DNA of 16,270 nucleotides. Source: Bacteroidales bacterium. Lineage in GTDB: Bacteria > Bacteroidota > Bacteroidia > Bacteroidales > UBA932. A program made the translations under genes and the position numbers. The notes beneath the pieces were generated by a model. It did not search any database, had not been told where the DNA came from, and saw only the letters and a list, made by a program, of their open reading frames with translations. The DNA is taken from positions 1-16,270 of the forward strand of contig JAFUWW010000079.1 of NCBI GenBank assembly GCA_017471085.1. The letters are read 5' to 3'. Position 1 is the stretch's first letter; each line of letters begins with the position of its first letter. Shown here piece by piece: positions 8,560 to 14,952 of the stretch.

Positions 8560-8592
8560 CAAAAATACTGATTTTTCCAAAATCAAGCCAAA
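8560..8592 (-). promoter_or_regulatory. Bacteroidota promoter of the SPOR-M28-leuS-YitT-YitT-AraC operon
   Basis: On the minus strand TTTG (8592-8589), 21 bases, then TATTTTTG (8567-8560): a complete match to the Bacteroidota consensus TTTG-N19-21-TAnnTTTG. The leader would be about 15-20 bases and contain the AGGAGG site. The surrounding 78-base intergenic region is AT-rich and is shared with the divergent phoH promoter. Confidence 0.8.
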
Positions 8593-8601
8593 TAAATATT
8601 G

Positions 8602-8609
8602 TATATTTG
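8602..8609 (+). promoter_or_regulatory. Bacteroidota -7 element of phoH
   Basis: TATATTTG is an exact TAnnTTTG match ending seven bases before the phoH ATG at 8617. No TTG is found at the expected -33 spacing. The predicted mRNA has almost no leader. Confidence 0.6.
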
Positions 8610-8616
8610 TGCACGT

Positions 8617-9549
8617 ATGAAGAAAACCATCCAACTGGAAGCCATCGACCCGATAGAGATTTTCGGGGTCGGCAACAAAATACTTACGGAGTTCTGCAGT
8701 TACTTCCCCCATCTTAAAGTGGTGTCCCGCGGCAACCAGCTCATGCTGGAAGGCGGTGAGAGCGACATCGAAGAGTTCAACATCCGGTTCGCGGAACTGG
8801 TGGAGCGCCGGCACCGCAAGATGAACCTCACCGTCTACGACGTGGAGGATATCTTCAGCGGGAAAGGAAACGACCGGCTCCCTTCCGCAGGGGACGCCGT
8901 GATTGTCCACGGGACGGACGGAAAAGCCATCCGCGCCCGCAACAAGACGCAGCAGGAGCTGGTGAAAGCCTATTTCTCGCACGACCTGGTCTTCGCCGTT
9001 GGCCCTGCCGGAACGGGCAAGACCTATATAGCCATCGCCCTCGCCGTCCGGGCTCTCAAGAACCGGGAGATCAAGCGCATCATCCTCACCCGCCCCGCCG
9101 TGGAAGCCGGTGAGAGGCTGGGATTCCTGCCGGGCGACCTCAAAGACAAACTGGACCCGTACCTCCAGCCCCTCTACGATGCCCTGGCCGATATGATCCC
9201 CGCCAAGAAACTGCAGGATTTCATGGCCGACGGCACCATCCAGATCGCCCCCCTCGCCTACATGCGCGGCCGCACCCTGGACAAAGCCTGCGTCATCCTG
9301 GACGAAGCCCAGAACACCAACCTGGGCCAGTTGAAGATGTTCCTCACCCGCATGGGCATAAGCGCCAAGTTCATCGTCACCGGCGACGCTACCCAGATCG
9401 ACCTTCCCCGCCGTGAAGACAGCGGCCTGCTCGCCGGCATCCGCCTGCTGGAAGGCATCAAAGGCATCGCCACCATCCGCTTCACCAACGACGACATCGT
9501 CCGCCACCCTCTCGTGACCAAAATCGTCAAGGCCTTTGACGGAGTGTAG
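8617..9549 (+). CDS. phoH: PhoH-like ATPase
   Basis: 310 residues from the ATG at 8617. A basic N-terminal region (1 to about 105) is followed by the PhoH P-loop NTPase domain. Walker A is GPAGTGKT (129-136), Walker B is VILDEAQN (226-233), and the sensor-like TGDATQIDLP (255-264) is present, all typical of cytosolic PhoH/PhoL proteins. The family is linked to RNA metabolism, often near ybeY, but its precise activity in Bacteroidota is unsettled. The frame is open with a TTG at 8599, but that codon lies inside the promoter, so the ATG is preferred. It is divergent from the SPOR-leuS operon and is followed by the hairpin repeats at 9571. Confidence 0.93.
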   Translation: MKKTIQLEAIDPIEIFGVGNKILTEFCSYFPHLKVVSRGNQLMLEGGESDIEEFNIRFAELVERRHRKMNLTVYDVEDIFSGKGNDRLPSAGDAVIVHGTDGKAIRARNKTQQELVKAYFSHDLVFAVGPAGTGKTYIAIALAVRALKNREIKRIILTRPAVEAGERLGFLPGDLKDKLDPYLQPLYDALADMIPAKKLQDFMADGTIQIAPLAYMRGRTLDKACVILDEAQNTNLGQLKMFLTRMGISAKFIVTGDATQIDLPRREDSGLLAGIRLLEGIKGIATIRFTNDDIVRHPLVTKIVKAFDGV

Positions 9550-9570
9550 CTTTTCTGCCGGGCCGATGGC

Positions 9571-9780
9571 TAAAGCACACTTTGGGCGCTGGGAGGCCGG
9601 AAATGTGCTTAAGTGCCCCCATTGACCAATGCCTAAAGCACACTTTGGGCGCTGGAAGGCCAAAAACGTGCTTTAGTGCCCCCATTGACCAATGCCTAAA
9701 GCACACTTTGGGCGCTGGAAGGCCAAAAACGTGCTTTAGTGCTCCCCTCGGCCAATGCTTAAAGCACAGTTCTGGGAGGC
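9571..9780. repeat. 63-base tandem repeat with nested hairpins, three full copies plus a degenerate fourth
   Basis: Units begin with TAAAGCAC at 9571, 9634 and 9697, exactly 63 bases apart, and a degraded copy starts at 9760. In units 2 and 3 an outer stem TAAAGCAC/GTGCTTTA (9634-9641 with 9668-9675; 9697-9704 with 9731-9738) encloses an inner stem TTTGG/CCAAA (9644-9648 with 9660-9664; 9707-9711 with 9723-9727). Unit 1 differs in sequence but can still pair: TTTGG with CCGGA through G-T pairs, and the outer stem with one mismatch. Units 2 and 3 share their first 46 bases; units 1 and 2 share the linker. The array starts 21 bases after the phoH stop. No T-run follows the stems, so these are not ordinary intrinsic terminators. 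Function unknown. Confidence 0.9.
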
Positions 9781-9849
9781 TGGGGCAGGTGTATGGGCCA
9801 AAGGAACAGGCCAAACATGCCGATGGCGCAGGTCCTCAGCAACCGGGCA

Positions 9850-9880
9850 CAAAAAAAGCCCGGGACATGCGTTCCGGGCC
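9850..9880 (-). terminator. intrinsic terminator of the gyrA-TPR transcript
   Basis: On the minus strand a GC-rich stem GCCCGG/CCGGGC (9879-9874 with 9863-9858), with a ten-base loop, is followed at once by seven T (9857-9851). It lies about 25 bases after the TPR gene stop. Read on the plus strand it lacks a T-run. Confidence 0.85.
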
Positions 9881-9905
9881 TTAAAAAGTATGTTTCCGAA
9901 GATGA

Positions 9906-11213
9906 TTACTCGGCTGCGTTCAGGATACCTTCCCACTTCTCATAAGCGGACTGATATTCGGCACCCTGGCCGCGGAGCTGGAAGTTCAGGCGCTTGAGGA
10001 AGTCGGCGCAGGCGGTCTTGACCTCCGGCATCTGGCTCACCTCGTAGCACTTCTCGAACTGAGGGATGGCCTCTTTGTAAACCTCGGCCAGCTGGGCCTG
10101 GAGTTCGTCGTACTTCTTGTACTCCTTCACATCGAGAGCGTTCATCTCGTCCACCAGGTCTTCACCCTTCTTCAGGTTCACCATGGCCTTGCCATAGTAT
10201 GCCATATCATACTTGTCGTTGATGGCGATGCCCGTGTCATAGGCAGCCATGGCCTTCTCGTAGTCCTTGATGCCGGTGTAGATGTTGCCTTCCACATAAT
10301 AGAGGGAAGGGTTGTCCGGCATGGCCTTCTTGGCCTCGTCCAAGAGCTCAACGATCTTGGCCGGATCCTCGTTGGTGGTGAGGTACAGGTTGATAAGGTT
10401 GGTGAGGATGGAGGCGTTGTCCGGATAGGAGGTGAGACCGGTTGCCAGATAATTCTTGGCAGCGAGGGTATCGGCCTTGGCCAGGGCGATCTCCGACAGG
10501 GAAGCATAGATGTTGCCCTCGGAGGTATAGTTGTTGGCGAGGCACTTGTTGTAGTACTCTTCGGCGCGGTCGTAGTTCTTGCTGGCCAGGGCGGTGAAGG
10601 CGGCATTGTAGGCGGCGTCATCGTTGTGGACAGTGCAGCCAGGCATGGCGGAGACGTCGGCTGCGCCCTTGAACAGGTCGCTGGCCTTGGCCAGGTCGCC
10701 CAGCTGATAAGCGACGAAAGCGTCGTTATAATAGGCATTGGCGATTTCCTGGAGCTTCGGGTCTACCTCTTTGTCCTTGGCGCCCAGTTCGAAAGCCTTG
10801 GAATAAGCCTTGGCGGCCTCTCCCAGGATGTCACCGGACACGGAGGGCTTGGTAACCTCGGTGATGGCCAGCTGGCCGGCCTGGTTGAAGTAGACGTTGA
10901 CGTGGGAGAAGACCTGCTTCTCGAACGGGTTGCCGTCCAGTTCAACAGTCTCCACTGCAGAGGGCTTCTCCTTGAACATCATGCCGAAGGTGGCCTTGTC
11001 GATGCCGGTGGTGATGTTGGCGATAGGATTGTTGTAAGCGGTCATGTAGGCCTTGCCGAGGGCGAGCCAGGTGGCGGGCTTGGCAGCCTTCTTGGCATCC
11101 TGGGCGGCGGCGAGAGCCTTCTCAACAGCCTTCTGCATGTCGGCGTCCGGCTTCTGGGCGTATGCTACCTGCAGGGTGCAGGCGAGCGCGATGGCGAAAA
11201 ATAACTTTTTCAT
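9906..11213 (-). CDS. periplasmic tetratricopeptide-repeat protein
   Basis: 435 residues. A signal peptide with cleavage at VAYA|Q (about 19/20) precedes a mostly helical, alanine-rich protein. TPR-like pairs are visible at about 45-60, 130-185 (EAAKAYSKAFELGAKD; YYNDAFVAYQLGDLAKASDLF), 200-235 (YNAAFTALASKNYDRAEEYY), 240-265 and 300-345 (SLYYVEGNIYTGIKDYEKAMAAY). The family role is protein-protein scaffolding; the partner is unknown. It follows gyrA by 19 bases with no promoter in the gap, so the two are probably cotranscribed, and a terminator follows it. As I recall, a TPR gene after gyrA is conserved in Bacteroidales. No lipobox is present, so it is soluble in the periplasm. Confidence 0.88.
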   Translation of the reverse strand: MKKLFFAIALACTLQVAYAQKPDADMQKAVEKALAAAQDAKKAAKPATWLALGKAYMTAYNNPIANITTGIDKATFGMMFKEKPSAVETVELDGNPFEKQVFSHVNVYFNQAGQLAITEVTKPSVSGDILGEAAKAYSKAFELGAKDKEVDPKLQEIANAYYNDAFVAYQLGDLAKASDLFKGAADVSAMPGCTVHNDDAAYNAAFTALASKNYDRAEEYYNKCLANNYTSEGNIYASLSEIALAKADTLAAKNYLATGLTSYPDNASILTNLINLYLTTNEDPAKIVELLDEAKKAMPDNPSLYYVEGNIYTGIKDYEKAMAAYDTGIAINDKYDMAYYGKAMVNLKKGEDLVDEMNALDVKEYKKYDELQAQLAEVYKEAIPQFEKCYEVSQMPEVKTACADFLKRLNFQLRGQGAEYQSAYEKWEGILNAAE

Positions 11214-11232
11214 ATCAATTAAGTGTTAATGA

Positions 11233-13773
11233 TTACTCTGTGGTGAGTTCCTGGTTTTCGGCGGCCTGCGTTTCTTCTTCGTCGCTGTGGGCGACCACGG
11301 AGATGGCGGCAATGGCATCGCCTTCCTTGATGTTGATGAGCTTTACGCCCTGAGTGGCACGTCCGGCAACACGTATGGTGCTGACAGGCATACGGATGGT
11401 CATTCCCGAGCGGTTGATAATCATCAGGTCGTCTTCATCCGTGACGTTCTTGATGGCTACCAGTTTGCCCGTTTTCTCCGTGATGTTCAGGGCCCTTACG
11501 CCCTTGGCACCCCTGGAGGTCTGACGATATTCCAAAGGATCGGAACGTTTGCCGTAGCCGTTCTCGGAAACCGCCAGCACCTGGTGCCTGGCCACGTCTT
11601 CGGCCTGCGGATCCTGACATACGACACCGACCACATAATCTCCATTTTCAAGATTTATGCCACGAACGCCGGTCGATGTTCTTCCGAGCGGCCGGGCCTC
11701 GCTTTCATCGAAGCGTACGCACCTTCCGTTATGGGCTGCAATCATGATATTGCAGCGGCCGTTGGTGAGCACGGCTTCCAGCAATTCATCGTCCTCACGG
11801 ATGTTGATGGCATTTACGCCGTTCTGGCGCGGGCGGGAATAGGCTTCCAGGGAAGTCTTCTTCACCACGCCGTTGCGGGTGACCATCATGATGTAATTAT
11901 TGTTGATGAAGTCTTCGTCCTTCAGGGTCTTCACGTTGATATAGGCCTTGACGCTGTCGTCCGGCTCGATGAGCAGGATGTTCTGGATGGCGCGGCCCTT
12001 GGAGGTGCGGTTGCCCTCCGGGATCTCGTAGACCTTGAGCCAGTAGCAGCGGCCCTTCTGGGTAAACAGCAGCAGCGTACTGTGGTTGTTGGCGATATAG
12101 ATATGCTCGATGAAGTCTTCGTCCCGGGTGGCGCTGCCCTTCATGCCCACGCCGCCGCGGTTCTGGGTGCGGAATTCGGTGAGCGGGGTGCGCTTGATAT
12201 AGCCCAGATGGGAGATGGTGATCACCTGGTCTTCATCGGAGTAGAAGTCTTCCGGATTGAATTCATCGTCGGCCATGGTGATTTCGGTACGGCGGGGATC
12301 ACCGTAGCGGGCCTTGAGGTCCTGCGTTTCGGTCTTCACCACCTTGAACTGCTCTTCCACGGAACCCAGGATCTGGTTGCAGCGGTCGATGAACTTCATC
12401 AGTTCGTCGTACTCGTTCTGGAGCTTCTCGCGTTCCAGGCCGACCAGCTGGCGCAGACGCATTTCCACGATGGCGGCCGCCTGTACATCGGTGAACTGGT
12501 AACGGTCCACCAGCATCTGACGGGCCTCGTCGATACTCTTGGATTCGTAACGGATGATGTGGACGATCTCGTCGATGATGTCCATCGCCTTCAGGAGACC
12601 TTCCAGGATATGGGCGCGTTTCTGGGCCTTGTCCAGTTCGAACTTGGTGCGGCGCACCACCACCTCGTGGCGGAATTCAACGAACTGGCCGATGATTTCC
12701 TTGAGGCTGAGCGTACGGGGACGGCCTTTCACCAGGGCCACGTTGTTGAAGGAGAAACTGCTCTGGAGCGGGCTGTACTTGAACAGCAGGTTGAGCACTA
12801 CGCCGGAGTTGGTTCCCTGCTTGAGGCGGATGACCACGCGGGTTTCGCCGCGGGCGCTTTCGTCGTTGATGTAGGAAATGCCCTCCACCTTCTTCTCATC
12901 GGCCAGCTGGGCGATCTTTTCGATCATCTCCCGCTTGTTCACCATATAGGGGATTTCGGTGACGACGATGGTCTCGCGGCCCTTGTCATCCACTTCGATC
13001 TCCGTCTTGGAGCGCACGACCACGCGGCCGCGGCCGGTTTCGTAGGCCTCCTTGATGCCTGCCTTGCCCATGACGATGCCGCCCGTAGGGAAGTCCGGGC
13101 CCTTGATGTACTGCATCAGTTCGTCCGTGGTGATCTCGGGATTGTCGATGTAGGCGCAGATGGCGTCGCAGCATTCGCCCAGGTTGTGGGGTGCCATGTT
13201 GGTGGCCATACCCACGGCGATGCCTGACGCACCGTTGAGCAGCAGCAGCGGAGCCTTGGTGGGGACTACGGTGGGCTCCTCCAGGGTGTCGTCGAAGTTG
13301 AGCGTCATGTCCACCGTGTCCTTGTCCATGTCACCCAGCACATCCTCCGCCATCTTCTGGAGTTTGGCTTCCGTGTATCGCATGGCTGCCGGCGAGTCGC
13401 CGTCCACGCTGCCGAAGTTGCCCTGTCCCTTCACCAGCGGATAACGCTGATTCCATTCCTGGCCCAGACGCACCATGGCATCGTATACGCTGGAGTCTCC
13501 GTGCGGGTGGTATTTACCCATCACTTCTCCGACGATACGGGCGCTTTTCTTGGTCTGGCCGTTATAGCTGAGGCCCATGTTGTCCATGCCGAACAGAACG
13601 CGGCGCTGTACGGGCTTGAGGCCGTCGCGGGCATCCGGAAGGGCGCGGGACACAATTACCGACATGGAATAGTCGATATAGGCCGTGCGCATTTCGTGGT
13701 CTATCTCCACCTGCTCGATGTACCCGGTTTCCTGGGGTTCCTCAAGCATATTCTTCTCTTCGTTATTCTCCAT
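11233..13773 (-). CDS. gyrA: DNA gyrase subunit A
   Basis: 846 residues. GyrA cuts and rejoins DNA in the A2B2 gyrase that introduces negative supercoils. The winged-helix/tower region is standard, with catalytic Tyr133 in [10 protein letters not shown]. The quinolone-resistance region reads [13 protein letters not shown], with Ser94 and Asp98 matching E. coli Ser83 and Asp87, so the drug-sensitive residues are present. The C-terminal beta-pinwheel has a GyrA box QNRGGVG (536-542) of the Bacteroidota form rather than QRRGGKG, which separates it from ParC. It ends in an acidic, glutamine-rich tail. The first ATG is used; Met9 is an alternative, since family homology begins only near residue 18. 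A -7 element lies 25 bases upstream. Confidence 0.95.
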   Translation of the reverse strand: MENNEEKNMLEEPQETGYIEQVEIDHEMRTAYIDYSMSVIVSRALPDARDGLKPVQRRVLFGMDNMGLSYNGQTKKSARIVGEVMGKYHPHGDSSVYDAMVRLGQEWNQRYPLVKGQGNFGSVDGDSPAAMRYTEAKLQKMAEDVLGDMDKDTVDMTLNFDDTLEEPTVVPTKAPLLLLNGASGIAVGMATNMAPHNLGECCDAICAYIDNPEITTDELMQYIKGPDFPTGGIVMGKAGIKEAYETGRGRVVVRSKTEIEVDDKGRETIVVTEIPYMVNKREMIEKIAQLADEKKVEGISYINDESARGETRVVIRLKQGTNSGVVLNLLFKYSPLQSSFSFNNVALVKGRPRTLSLKEIIGQFVEFRHEVVVRRTKFELDKAQKRAHILEGLLKAMDIIDEIVHIIRYESKSIDEARQMLVDRYQFTDVQAAAIVEMRLRQLVGLEREKLQNEYDELMKFIDRCNQILGSVEEQFKVVKTETQDLKARYGDPRRTEITMADDEFNPEDFYSDEDQVITISHLGYIKRTPLTEFRTQNRGGVGMKGSATRDEDFIEHIYIANNHSTLLLFTQKGRCYWLKVYEIPEGNRTSKGRAIQNILLIEPDDSVKAYINVKTLKDEDFINNNYIMMVTRNGVVKKTSLEAYSRPRQNGVNAINIREDDELLEAVLTNGRCNIMIAAHNGRCVRFDESEARPLGRTSTGVRGINLENGDYVVGVVCQDPQAEDVARHQVLAVSENGYGKRSDPLEYRQTSRGAKGVRALNITEKTGKLVAIKNVTDEDDLMIINRSGMTIRMPVSTIRVAGRATQGVKLINIKEGDAIAAISVVAHSDEEETQAAENQELTTE

Positions 13774-13798
13774 TTTGGGTATCTTTCATATAAACATG

Positions 13799-13806
13799 CA
13801 AAGATA
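13799..13806 (-). promoter_or_regulatory. Bacteroidota -7 element of gyrA
   Basis: TATCTTTG on the minus strand is an exact TAnnTTTG match and sits 25 bases before the gyrA ATG, in a short AT-rich gap after the hydrolase gene. No TTG lies at -33 spacing. It lets gyrA be transcribed apart from the upstream hydrolase. Confidence 0.6.
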
Positions 13807-13830
13807 CACTTTTTATTTGAAAAATAAAAG

Positions 13831-14754
13831 CTAATAGATGTCTCCCGTGGTGATGTTTCCCCAGGAGGGAAGGGAGCGGTCATCGACCTCTGCGTCGATG
13901 ATCCTGCGGGCGCCCTGGATGACATTCCGTTCCAAAAATTCCTTCTCTTCGGGCCACAGGACGTGCATATAGGCCGCCACGTCATGGGTGCGGTCCGTGA
14001 ACCGGTAGATGCAATAATTGGCGCCGGCGCGGTCCAGTTTCCTGGCCAGATGACTGCTTCCCCAGATGCCCTTGCCGAAGAACGCCAGTTTGTTGTAGGC
14101 CACCGCGCCATCGGCCGTCCCGTGGAAGAGCAGAATGGGACAGGGGACCTTCCGGAAAGAAGGGGCGCCGCTGCCGCTGATGATTCCTCCGGCAAACGAC
14201 ATCACGCCCTTGAAGTTGAATCCCTCGGGCAGTCCCCTCGCCGCTCCCCTGACGATATCGTATTCCGCAGCCAGGGCGGTGATGGCGCCCGCCGAACTGC
14301 CGGCAATCACCAGATTGTCCGGGTCGATACCCAGTTCTTCCCGGTTCTCGGCCAGGAAAGAAACGGCCGAATAAACATCCTCGACGGCAATCTGCTGGGA
14401 ATAGCGGAACTGGTCGGATGCCTTGAGGAGCCCGGAAATACCCTTCTTTACTTTGAACCCTTTCATTCCAAGCCGATAATCGATGGTGACCACCGCATAG
14501 CCATTGTCGTTGAGGGTCTTGAACCAGTCCTGATAGAAGTCGTCCGAGCGGGCGCCGGTCTTGAACCCACCGCCGAACACGAACAGAATGGCCGGCTTGG
14601 CCTTCCCTTCGAACACCGTCTCCGCACCGGGAGAGGAGTCATAGATGTCCAGATACAAGGCCAGCGTATCCCGCTGGGCGAACTGATAGGTGTCCTGGGC
14701 TTTCAGGACGAAAGCCGAAAACAGAGCGGCGGAAAGCAGTAAAAATTTTTTCAT
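13831..14754 (-). CDS. exported alpha/beta hydrolase (esterase/lipase-like)
   Basis: 307 residues. A signal peptide (1 to about 19, FVLKA|Q) precedes an alpha/beta-hydrolase fold. The nucleophile elbow is GSSAG with Ser154; the oxyanion-hole stretch reads FVFGGGF (58-64) in place of the common HGGG. The acid is probably Asp215 (HGTADG) and the base His257 (DRTHD) or His264. This matches carboxylesterase/acetyl-esterase-like enzymes of the alpha/beta-hydrolase-3 type; the substrate cannot be told. The start at 14754 gives a proper signal peptide; the open frame extends 17 codons further, but those lie in the divergent promoter region. It sits between clpC and gyrA, 57 bases before gyrA. No clear promoter of its own was found. 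Confidence 0.87.
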   Translation of the reverse strand: MKKFLLLSAALFSAFVLKAQDTYQFAQRDTLALYLDIYDSSPGAETVFEGKAKPAILFVFGGGFKTGARSDDFYQDWFKTLNDNGYAVVTIDYRLGMKGFKVKKGISGLLKASDQFRYSQQIAVEDVYSAVSFLAENREELGIDPDNLVIAGSSAGAITALAAEYDIVRGAARGLPEGFNFKGVMSFAGGIISGSGAPSFRKVPCPILLFHGTADGAVAYNKLAFFGKGIWGSSHLARKLDRAGANYCIYRFTDRTHDVAAYMHVLWPEEKEFLERNVIQGARRIIDAEVDDRSLPSWGNITTGDIY

Positions 14755-14794
14755 ACTTTTTTTGCTTGAGCAACGGTTTGGCGCAAGACGGCCG

Positions 14795-14802
14795 TACCTT
14801 TG
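14795..14802 (+). promoter_or_regulatory. -7 element before a small plus-strand ORF
   Basis: TACCTTTG exactly matches TAnnTTTG and ends 24 bases before the ATG at 14827. Nearby TTG triplets (14766-14768, 14778-14780) are at spacings of 26 and 14, so the -33 part is off consensus. Confidence 0.45.
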
Positions 14803-14826
14803 CATCAGAAATTAAACGACACGGTT

Positions 14827-14952
14827 ATGAGAAACACAGATTACAACATCGACGCCCTCGGCTGCTTCATCTCCTCCGACGCTTCCTTTCAGGCCCTCAA
14901 GGACATCATTGCGGATCTGGATCTTCAATTTGAGGATGCGACGGAACAATAG
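14827..14952 (+). CDS. small acidic ORF of unknown function (41 residues)
   Basis: An ATG-to-TAG frame of 41 codons, beginning MRNTDYNIDALGCFISS. It has nine acidic and two basic residues, a single Cys at 13, and a C-terminal half (about 20-37) that could form an amphipathic helix. A Bacteroidota -7 element lies just upstream, in a 151-base gap that otherwise has no gene, and the ORF is divergent from the hydrolase gene. Its last 47 bases overlap the 3' end of clpC on the other strand. No Shine-Dalgarno is visible, which is normal for the phylum. I do not recognise a family. It may be a real small protein, or the promoter may drive a non-coding or antisense RNA. Confidence 0.4.
   Translation: MRNTDYNIDALGCFISSDASFQALKDIIADLDLQFEDATEQ

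Larger units (their letters stand above)
9550..9905. other. gene-free stretch between phoH and the TPR gene
   Basis: 356 bases between two convergent genes. It holds the 63-base tandem repeats (9571-9759 with a degenerate fourth copy) and the terminator of the minus-strand TPR gene (9850-9880). I see nothing in 9781-9849. Open frames cross the array on both strands only because 63 is a multiple of three, so a 21-residue repeat appears in translation; no start site or codon pattern supports a gene. Confidence 0.7.

Noticed and set aside
8542..9663. 373-codon minus-strand frame opposite phoH that runs into the repeat array
   Set aside because: It is antisense to the entire phoH coding region, and its first residues are just translated 63-base repeats. 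There is no promoter, and phoH has every family motif.
9571..9759. CRISPR array
   Set aside because: The whole 63-base unit repeats, with no unique spacers between short repeats, and there are no cas genes nearby.
9527..9884. 21-residue tandem repeat proteins on both strands of the 63-base array
   Set aside because: The repeat length is a multiple of three, so frames stay open by necessity. There is no promoter or start context, and the nested palindromes explain the sequence better as a DNA or RNA element.
11287..13227. 646-codon plus-strand frame opposite gyrA
   Set aside because: It is a shadow of gyrA, which is complete and conserved on the minus strand.
11233..13773. Quinolone-resistant gyrA or ParC instead of GyrA
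   Set aside because: Ser94 and Asp98 (E. coli 83 and 87) are wild type, and a GyrA box of Bacteroidota form (QNRGGVG) is present in the C-terminal domain.
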